Assembly (NCBI GenBank): GCA_947176285.1
Contig: CAMWQF010000167.1
Span: forward strand, 1-6,434
Source of the DNA: an uncultured Porphyromonadaceae bacterium
GTDB taxonomy: Bacteria > Bacteroidota > Bacteroidia > Bacteroidales > Muribaculaceae
Direction: 5' to 3'
DNA: 6,434 nucleotides
Shown here: positions 1 to 5,073 of the stretch, piece by piece
Layout of the letters: each line of letters starts with the position of its first letter
Position numbering within the stretch: the first letter of the stretch is position 1
Translations under genes and position numbers: made by a program
Notes under the pieces: generated by a model
Told to the model about the DNA's origin: nothing
Seen by the model: the letters and a program-made list of their open reading frames with translations, nothing else
The model's database searches: none

Positions 1-1316
1 AAGTGGAAACGGTTGACATATGTTTCTCCGAATTCAAGTTCGCGGATGCAGCGAGCAGCACTATTGATGTCATTGGTAAAGATAGAAGAAGCGAGACCAT
101 ATTCACAGTCATTAGCCCATTCAATCACCTGGTCGAGATTATCCCACACTACAATAGGGAGAACCGGACCGAAGGTCTCTTCATGGATAATATCCATATC
201 CTGACGGCAATCGCCGAGGAGAGTAGCGGCATAGAAATAACCCTTGTCGCCAACGCGATGACCTCCAACAAGGACTTTAGCACCCTGAGCAATAGCCTTT
301 TCCACCTTAGCCTCAACACTTTCGAGGGCACGCTTTTCTACGAGAGGACCCATGTCGATATCATCGGCAGAGAATGGATCGCCCACTTTCACTGCTTCAA
401 ATTTTTCTATAAGTTTCTTAGTGAGCGGTTCTACCACATCTTTGTGGATATAAAGACGCTCAGCGTTGTTGCAAATCTGTCCATTGTTGCCGATACGGCT
501 GTCAAGAATAGCCTGAGCAGCGATATCAAGGTCAGCATCCGGGAAAACGATAACAGGTGCTTTTCCACCGAGTTCGAGCGACACCTTCGTGATATTGGTA
601 GCGGCATCTTTCATGATGCTTTCGCCGGCACCAACAGAACCGGTCACACTTACGATGTCGATCTTCGGGCTTGCAGCGAGATCATGACCTACCACACTTC
701 CCTTTCCTGTCACTACATTGAAGAGACCGGCAGGAAGTCCTGACTCATTGACAACTTCTGCGAATACACAGCAATTGATCGGAGTGAGCTGGGATGGTTT
801 TAGAACGATTGAACAACCGGCTATTAAAGCAGCACCTGCTTTTCTGGCAATCAGGAAGAACGGGAAATTCCAAGGGAGAATACCAGCCACAACCCCAATT
901 GGTTTCTTTGAGAGGAAAATAGTCTCACCGGGATTGTCGCTCGGGATTATTTCACCTTCAATGTGGCGTGCGAAAGAAGCCATATAGTCGAAGTATCCGA
1001 TAGTTGCATCAACCTCGATAGTAGCCCAATTACGGGTTTTGCCTTGCTCACGCATAATGATTTCGATGAACTCATTACGGCGGTCGCGAATGCCTTGAGC
1101 CATTTTCAGGAGATATTGGGCTCGCTCGATAGCAGGAGTTTTTTCCCAGGATTTCTGAGCCTTGCGAGCAGCATCGAGAGCTGCCTCTACGTCTTCTTTA
1201 GTGCCTTCCGGCTGGCGAGCAATCACCTCTTCGGTAGAAGGGTTGAGAACGTCGATCCATTTTCCGGATTTGCTATCGACGAACTTTCCGTCGATATACA
1301 TCTTTAAGTCTTTCAT
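1..1316 (-). CDS. aldA: AldA-like NAD(P)-dependent aldehyde dehydrogenase, 3' end outside the window
   Basis: Reading the minus strand from the ATG at 1314-1316 gives 438 uninterrupted codons that run off the left edge. The product is a cytosolic aldehyde dehydrogenase. Visible family motifs are the ILPWNFPFF segment with Asn150, the KPS motif with Lys173 for cofactor binding, the general base Glu248 in LELGGKAP, and the catalytic Cys282 in GQICNNAER. The HEETFGPVLP motif and the GETYVNR segment lie near the cut end. From memory the protein aligns collinearly with E. coli AldA (479 aa), including MYIDG near the start, ARxxEGEIIPSD and TGSVxAGE, so about 40 residues are missing. AldA oxidises L-lactaldehyde to L-lactate in fucose and rhamnose breakdown, and also glycolaldehyde. 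The substrate is inferred from similarity. No clear Shine-Dalgarno precedes the ATG, which is usual in Bacteroidetes. The ATG at codon 6 is a less likely start. Confidence 0.93.
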   Translation of the reverse strand, partial: MKDLKMYIDGKFVDSKSGKWIDVLNPSTEEVIARQPEGTKEDVEAALDAARKAQKSWEKTPAIERAQYLLKMAQGIRDRRNEFIEIIMREQGKTRNWATIEVDATIGYFDYMASFARHIEGEIIPSDNPGETIFLSKKPIGVVAGILPWNFPFFLIARKAGAALIAGCSIVLKPSQLTPINCCVFAEVVNESGLPAGLFNVVTGKGSVVGHDLAASPKIDIVSVTGSVGAGESIMKDAATNITKVSLELGGKAPVIVFPDADLDIAAQAILDSRIGNNGQICNNAERLYIHKDVVEPLTKKLIEKFEAVKVGDPFSADDIDMGPLVEKRALESVEAKVEKAIAQGAKVLVGGHRVGDKGYFYAATLLGDCRQDMDIIHEETFGPVLPIVVWDNLDQVIEWANDCEYGLASSIFTNDINSAARCIRELEFGETYVNRFH

Positions 1317-1344
1317 GTGGAAGGTTTAGTTATTTATAAGTGAA

Positions 1345-1362
1345 TTTTTTCAATTGAAAAAA
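1345..1362. promoter_or_regulatory. Perfect 18-bp palindrome in the aldA leader
   Basis: TTTTTTCAATTGAAAAAA is a perfect 18-bp inverted repeat with no spacer, lying 28 bases upstream of the aldA start codon and downstream of the predicted transcription start. It could be an operator for a dimeric repressor. Because it is pure A/T at the arms, it could also be chance in AT-rich intergenic DNA. No regulator gene in the window points to a cognate protein. Confidence 0.3.
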
Positions 1363-1400
1363 GCAAAGAGGCAGAAAGGCCTTTGTTGCTATTTTGAGAG

Positions 1401-1431
1401 CAAAGATAATGATTTTATTTGATAAATGCAA
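1401..1431 (-). promoter_or_regulatory. Bacteroidetes-type promoter for aldA
   Basis: On the minus strand, TTGC (1428-1431) is followed after exactly 19 bases by TATCTTTG (1401-1408). This matches the known Bacteroidetes consensus of a -33 TTTG/TTG element, 19 bases, then TAnnTTTG at -7. Transcription would begin near 1393-1396, giving aldA a leader of roughly 77-80 nt. The leader contains a perfect 10-bp palindrome AAAGGCCTTT (1375-1384) and the longer palindrome at 1345-1362. Confidence 0.75.
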
Positions 1432-1450
1432 TTATTAGAGAGATTTTTAT

Positions 1451-1458
1451 TAATTTTG
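1451..1458 (+). promoter_or_regulatory. Possible plus-strand -7 element upstream of the hairpin array
   Basis: TAATTTTG fits the Bacteroidetes TAnnTTTG consensus. No convincing -33 TTTG or TTG lies 19 bases upstream; the nearest TTTG, at 1418-1421, is 29 bases away. If active, transcription would start around 1463-1466, just before the first hairpin at 1472, and the whole repeat region would become a leader of nearly 400 nt for the GH3 gene. I found no better-spaced promoter closer to the GH3 start. Confidence 0.3.
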
Positions 1459-1471
1459 TAGGAAGGAATTG

Positions 1472-1597
1472 GCGACTGCGTCGCAGTATTGGCGCTTTGC
1501 GCAGTATTAGAGCCTTTGGCTCAGTATCGGCGACTGGAGTCGCAGTATTAGCGCTTTGCGCAGTATTAGAGCCTTTGGCTCAGGATCGGCGAGTCGG
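1472..1597. repeat. Array of six short hairpins plus one degenerate unit, upstream copy
   Basis: Units of 18-21 bp each hold a short inverted repeat, joined by a conserved 7-base linker AGTATTR or AGTATCG. Hairpins lie at 1472-1484 (GCGAC/GTCGC), 1492-1502 (GCGC/GCGC), 1510-1522 (GAGCC/GGCTC), 1530-1543 (GCGACT/AGTCGC), 1551-1561 (GCGC/GCGC) and 1569-1581 (GAGCC/GGCTC). A decayed unit follows at 1589-1597. Naming the stems A, B and C, the order is A-B-C-A-B-C-a', a higher-order repeat of about 59 bp. Loops are mostly TTT or another 2-4 base sequence. The unit lengths are not multiples of three, so the open frame running through the array is not a real gene. I do not recognise the repeat family. 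Confidence 0.9.
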
Positions 1598-1615
1598 TTT
1601 CTTGCAAAGGGGCAA

Positions 1616-1710
1616 AGTGCTACCCCTCCGGGGTAGAGAATGAGGGGGAAGTTGGCTATACCCCGAGCTTTGGCTCGGGGTTAACAAGGTTATTGCCCTC
1701 CGGGCAATAA
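1616..1710. repeat. Three-hairpin GC-rich module, upstream copy
   Basis: Three strong inverted repeats follow one another: TACCCC-TCC-GGGGTA at 1621-1635, CCCCGAGC-TTTG-GCTCGGGG at 1661-1680, and TTATTGCCC-TCC-GGGCAATAA at 1690-1710. The spacers GAGAATGAGGGGGAAG (from 1636) and GTTAACAAGG (1680-1689) are shared with the downstream copy. Over the 87 bases 1621-1707, only six positions differ from 4916-5002 by eye, with no gaps. None of the hairpins is followed by a T-run, so they do not look like intrinsic terminators. Confidence 0.9.
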
Positions 1711-1721
1711 CTAGGAGGGGA

Positions 1722-1828
1722 TTCCTTTTGACTGAGTGGGGCGCATGCGGAGCATGCTACTTACTTTGTTTGGGTTCCTTTTGACTGGGTGGGGCGCATG
1801 CGGAGCATGCTTGCTTACGTTGTTTGAG
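1722..1828. repeat. 53-bp tandem repeat, two copies, each with a GCATGC hairpin
   Basis: Copy 1 starts at 1722 and copy 2 at 1775, both with TTCCTTTTGACTGrGTGGGG. Each then carries GCATGC-GGA-GCATGC (1743-1757 and 1796-1810) and a tail resembling CTTACkTTGTTTG. The copies differ by about four substitutions and one base of length. Copy 2 ends about 30 bases before the GH3 start codon. Unlike the preceding hairpin array and module, this element has no counterpart downstream of the GH3 gene. The loop GGA is the complement of the TCC loop in the adjacent module. The TACTTTG-like and TACGTTG-like tails resemble -7 elements, but no -33 element is correctly spaced. Confidence 0.85.
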
Positions 1829-1857
1829 AACTGTAGAAGAAATAAATCTTAAATCTA

Positions 1858-4812
1858 ATGAAAAGACTCTATTTATTAGTTGCAGGGACGATGCTTATGG
1901 GATTGTCGTCTTATGCGAAAAACGAGAAAAGTCCGGTTTCATTCGATGCTTATGAATGGGACTTCGGGAATGTCAATGCCGATAAAGGTACGATATGCCA
2001 TACCTTTACAATGACTAATACTTCCGGCTCTCCGGTGAAGATAGGAGAAACCCAACCGAGCTGCGAGTGCATCCGGGGCTTCTATCCTTCTGATGCCATC
2101 AAGCCGGGGGAAACGGCAGAAGTCATGGTAGCAATGTCGCCAAAAGGGGCAACCGGGAAAACATATCGCAGCATAGAATTGATAGACGCTAATGGAAAGA
2201 CTCTTGGATCACTATCAGTGGAAGCCAATGTAGTAGAGAATTCTGCGACTTCTCACACCGAATGGGAATATCCGTTCCAAAATCCGGCATTGAGCAATGC
2301 CGAGCGTGTGGAGAATCTGATTTCACTTCTTACTCCTGAAGAAAAAGTGGGATTGATGATGAATAAGTCAATATCAGTTGACCGCCTTGGTATTCCATCT
2401 TACAACTGGTGGAGCGAAGCATGCCATGGAGTTAGGCAAGACGGATATACGGTTTTTCCTCAGCCTATAGGAATGGCTTCGGCATTCAATGAGCAACTTG
2501 TCTATGACGTATTTTCAGCAGTATCCGACGAGGCAAGAGCCAATTGGAACCGTTCAGACCACAATGTCTTTAATGTCGGGATGGGTGAAATTTACTATCC
2601 GGGGAATCCTGAACTTACATTTTGGTGTCCGAACGTAAATATATTCCGCGACCCACGTTGGGGAAGAGGACAAGAGACTTGCGGGGAAGACCCATACCTG
2701 AATGCTGTGCTTGGGGTGCAGACTGTATTAGGGATGCAAGGAAATGATGACAAATATTTCAAGACTCACGCCTGCGCCAAGCATTACGCTGTGCATAGCG
2801 GACCGGAACCATTGCGCCATACCTACAACGCTTCAGTGTCGATGCGCGACCTTTGGGAGACATATCTTCCGGCATTCAAAGCATTGGTGAAGAAGGGGAA
2901 TGTAAGGGAAGTGATGTGTGCCTACAATCGCTATGAAGGAGTGCCATGCTGCACCAGCGACCGACTGCTTGTAGACATCTTACGCCGGAAATGGGGATAC
3001 GATGCAATCGTGCTGACCGACTGCGATGCAATCAACAACTTTTATAATAAAGGACAACATGAGACTCATCCGGATCCGCTCTCTGCTTCGGTTGACGCTG
3101 TGCTCAATGGAACAGACCTGGAATGCGGGAAGGTGTTTATGGTGCTGACCGAGGCATTGGAAAAGGACCTCATTAAAGAATCTACGCTTGATGATCATCT
3201 TCGCAAGACACTTATGGGAAGGTTTGAATTGGGAATGTTCGACCCGGCAGAAAATATACCTTGGGCTAATCTTGGACCGGATGTGATCAGCAGTGAACAA
3301 AACGATGAATTGGCTACCCAGGCTGCACGCGAATCAATGGTGCTTTTGAAAAACAATGGCATTCTTCCTCTTTCGAAAGAAATAAAGAGCATCGGGGTGA
3401 TAGGTCCAAATGCCGACGACACAGGACTGCTTAATGGCAATTATGGCGGAACTCCAACCAAAGAACATACCCATTCCCTTCTTGACGGAATACGAAATGC
3501 ACTCCCTCACAGCAAAATAATATATAGGAAAGCGTGTGAACTGGATGACGATTATTCTACAGTGCACCATTTAGGGGATTTCAACGACGGCAAAGGAGTG
3601 AAAGCGGAATTTTTCAACAATAACTCCTTAAGTGGAGATCCCGACTTCACCGATTATTATAAGGATATCAACTTCAGCACATTCGGAGCATGGGGATTTG
3701 CGGAAGGGATCAGCAAGGATACGCTCTCAGTAAGAATTTCAGGAAAGTATAAATCTCCTTTTACCGGAGATATGAAATACACTCTCACCACCGACAACGG
3801 ATATGTGCTGAAGGTGAACGGAGAAATAGTGGAAGATACGAGCGGGACACCTGGAAGAGGGGGATTTGGATTCCACAGGAAGCCGGAATACAAATCATTT
3901 CCGGTAAAAGAGGGAGAAGAATATGACGTGGAAATAGAATATAAGCATGGCAATGGCAACTTTGCACTTCTCAGAGGAGACATCTGCGAGCGAATTCCTG
4001 TGGAATTCGGAGAACTTGCCGAAGAGATGAAAAATGTGGATGCAATAATATTCATTGGCGGCATCTCGGCACAGATGGAAGGGGAAGGAGGCGATAAAGC
4101 CGACATCAACTTGCCAAATGTGCAGCGTCGTCTTATCAAGGCTATGAGAGAGACGGGTAAACCGGTGGTGTTTGTGAACTGTTCAGGGTCGGCACTTGCA
4201 TTTGGAGAGATCGAGGAATGCTACGATGCCTTGATTCAGGCATGGTATCCCGGGCAAGGAGGAGCGAAGGCTTTGGCAGAAGTAATATTCGGAGATTATA
4301 ATCCGGGAGGGAAACTACCAGTGACTTTCTACCGCTCAAATGATGATTTGCCTGATTTCTTAGACTACAACATGGATAACCGGACTTACAGATATTTCAA
4401 TGGAGACCCGTTGTATGCATTTGGAGAAGGATTATCATATACTGATTTTAAGGTTGGGAAAGGGAAATTGTCGAAGAAAGTCATGAAAACGGATGGGAGC
4501 GTGAAACTGACCGTTCCTGTGACTAATATCGGCAAGCGCTCAGGAACTGAGACTATCCAGGTGTATGTCAGAGCGCTTGACTATCCTCAAGCACCAATCA
4601 AATCGCTGAAAGGATTCAAGAAATTGATGCTACAGCCGGGTGAGACACAGAAGGCGGAGATAGTGCTTGATGGAGAATCATTTGAATATTATGATCCAAG
4701 CATAGATGAGTTGTCGACGCGTGAGGGGAGGTATGAGATTTTATATGGCACTTCTTCTCGGGAGGGGGATTTGGGAAAGGCGTATCTTACTGTCTGCCCC
4801 CCGACCCATTAA
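1858..4812 (+). CDS. Exported GH3 glycosidase (beta-xylosidase/beta-glucosidase type) with N-terminal DUF1573-like domain and inserted PA14 domain
   Basis: This 984-residue protein should remove sugars from the non-reducing end of beta-linked glycans outside the cytoplasm. Residues 1-20 form a signal peptide ending SSYA, with no lipobox cysteine. Residues 28-125 look like DUF1573: WDFGNV, HTFTMTNTSGSPVKI, PSCEC (Cys69, Cys71) and IKPGETAEVMV. The GH3 barrel spans about 150-460, with YNWWSEACHG, RDPRWGRG, CAKHYAVHSGPE (Lys308, His309) and the nucleophile motif VLTDCD (Asp388). The second GH3 domain spans about 490-860 and is interrupted by a PA14 domain (about 578-710, starting VKAEFFNN). The acid/base glutamate is probably Glu741 or Glu743 in MEGEGGDK. 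An Fn3-like domain closes the protein (about 870-980). The SEACHG and TDCD motifs resemble the xylosidase branch more than BglX, but the substrate is not proven. The ATG at 1858 is chosen because it gives a complete signal peptide. No SusC/SusD pair is adjacent. Confidence 0.93.
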   Translation: MKRLYLLVAGTMLMGLSSYAKNEKSPVSFDAYEWDFGNVNADKGTICHTFTMTNTSGSPVKIGETQPSCECIRGFYPSDAIKPGETAEVMVAMSPKGATGKTYRSIELIDANGKTLGSLSVEANVVENSATSHTEWEYPFQNPALSNAERVENLISLLTPEEKVGLMMNKSISVDRLGIPSYNWWSEACHGVRQDGYTVFPQPIGMASAFNEQLVYDVFSAVSDEARANWNRSDHNVFNVGMGEIYYPGNPELTFWCPNVNIFRDPRWGRGQETCGEDPYLNAVLGVQTVLGMQGNDDKYFKTHACAKHYAVHSGPEPLRHTYNASVSMRDLWETYLPAFKALVKKGNVREVMCAYNRYEGVPCCTSDRLLVDILRRKWGYDAIVLTDCDAINNFYNKGQHETHPDPLSASVDAVLNGTDLECGKVFMVLTEALEKDLIKESTLDDHLRKTLMGRFELGMFDPAENIPWANLGPDVISSEQNDELATQAARESMVLLKNNGILPLSKEIKSIGVIGPNADDTGLLNGNYGGTPTKEHTHSLLDGIRNALPHSKIIYRKACELDDDYSTVHHLGDFNDGKGVKAEFFNNNSLSGDPDFTDYYKDINFSTFGAWGFAEGISKDTLSVRISGKYKSPFTGDMKYTLTTDNGYVLKVNGEIVEDTSGTPGRGGFGFHRKPEYKSFPVKEGEEYDVEIEYKHGNGNFALLRGDICERIPVEFGELAEEMKNVDAIIFIGGISAQMEGEGGDKADINLPNVQRRLIKAMRETGKPVVFVNCSGSALAFGEIEECYDALIQAWYPGQGGAKALAEVIFGDYNPGGKLPVTFYRSNDDLPDFLDYNMDNRTYRYFNGDPLYAFGEGLSYTDFKVGKGKLSKKVMKTDGSVKLTVPVTNIGKRSGTETIQVYVRALDYPQAPIKSLKGFKKLMLQPGETQKAEIVLDGESFEYYDPSIDELSTREGRYEILYGTSSREGDLGKAYLTVCPPTH

Positions 4813-4817
4813 ATGGG
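4805..4817 (+). other. Hairpin with the GH3 stop codon in its loop
   Basis: CCCAT (4805-4809) pairs with ATGGG (4813-4817), and the three loop bases are the TAA stop codon of the GH3 gene. It has the same design as the neighbouring array hairpins (a stem of about 5 bp with a triloop) and lies 6 bases before the first AGTATTG linker. It may be the outermost, diverged unit of the array, in which case the last residues of the enzyme are repeat-derived. A chance origin cannot be excluded. Confidence 0.4.
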
Positions 4818-4823
4818 ATAACA

Positions 4824-4900
4824 AGTATTGGCGACTTTGTCGCAGTATTGGAGCCTTTGGCTCAGTATTGGCGACTGGCGTCGCAGTATTTGTGCTTTAA
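4824..4900. repeat. Array of three short hairpins plus one degenerate unit, downstream copy
   Basis: This is the same repeat family and orientation as the array at 1472-1597. Hairpins are GCGAC-TTT-GTCGC at 4831-4843, GAGCC-TTT-GGCTC at 4851-4863 and GCGAC-TGGC-GTCGC at 4871-4884, each preceded by AGTATTG. A decayed B-type unit follows (GTGCTTTAA, 4892-4900). In the stem alphabet of the upstream array the order is A-C-A-b', so copy number and order differ between the two arrays. The first linker begins only 11 bases after the GH3 stop codon. Confidence 0.88.
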
Positions 4901-4910
4901 CATATCCAAT

Positions 4911-5003
4911 AGTGCTACCCCTCCGGGGTAGAGAATGAGGGGGAAGGCGGGAATACCCCGAGCTTTAGCTCGGGGTTAACAAGGTAATTGCCCTCCGGGC
5001 AAT
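4911..5003. repeat. Three-hairpin GC-rich module, downstream copy
   Basis: This is a direct repeat of 1616-1710, offset by exactly 3295 bases over its 87-base core. Hairpins are TACCCC-TCC-GGGGTA at 4916-4930, CCCCGAGC-TTTA-GCTCGGGG at 4956-4975 and ATTGCCC-TCC-GGGCAAT at 4987-5003. Four of the six differences cluster in the spacer just before the second hairpin, one is in the second loop, and one lies at the base of the third stem. The module ends three bases before the terminator, so GH3 transcripts should carry it in their 3' UTR. Confidence 0.9.
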
Positions 5004-5005
5004 AT

Positions 5006-5037
5006 AAAAAAGGATGCAGTATGGTGCATCCTTTTTT
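5006..5037. terminator. Bidirectional intrinsic terminator between convergent genes
   Basis: Stem GGATGCA (5012-5018) pairs with TGCATCC (5025-5031) around the loop GTATGG. It is flanked by six A on the left (5006-5011) and seven T on the right (5032-5038), which extend the pairing. The A-run becomes a T-run on the other strand, so it can end transcription of the GH3 gene from the left and of the secreted protein gene, whose stop codon is at 5074-5076, from the right. Confidence 0.9.
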
Positions 5038-5073
5038 TATTGATTGTGGAATTATTAATGTGGGGAAGTTGGA

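Noticed and set aside
3..743. A 246-codon open frame on the plus strand.
   Set aside because: It lies antisense to the aldehyde dehydrogenase, whose conserved motifs are clear on the minus strand, and its translation has no recognisable domain.
1472..1597. CRISPR array.
   Set aside because: The repeated part is a 7-base linker plus a varying palindrome of 11-14 bases. There are no spacers of uniform length and unique sequence, and no cas genes.
1419..1643. A 74-codon plus-strand frame through the upstream array, with a similar peptide encoded at 4706-4900.
   Set aside because: The shared peptide (RSIGA, ATGVAV) simply reflects the shared DNA repeat. Unit lengths of 18, 20 and 21 break frame, and there is no start context.
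1661..1680. Intrinsic terminator formed by the strong CCCCGAGC hairpin.
   Set aside because: It is followed by TTAACAAGG rather than a T-run on the plus strand, and has no T-run on the minus strand either.
2980..4339. Several minus-strand open frames of 60-160 codons inside the GH3 gene.
   Set aside because: They are antisense shadows of a continuous, motif-rich GH3 coding sequence and encode nothing recognisable.
4911..5003. Integron attC-like site, because a gene is followed by a structured repeat in direct orientation.
   Set aside because: The RYYYAAC and GTTRRRY core sites are not present in a correct arrangement (GTTAAC is only superficially similar), and no integrase is visible.
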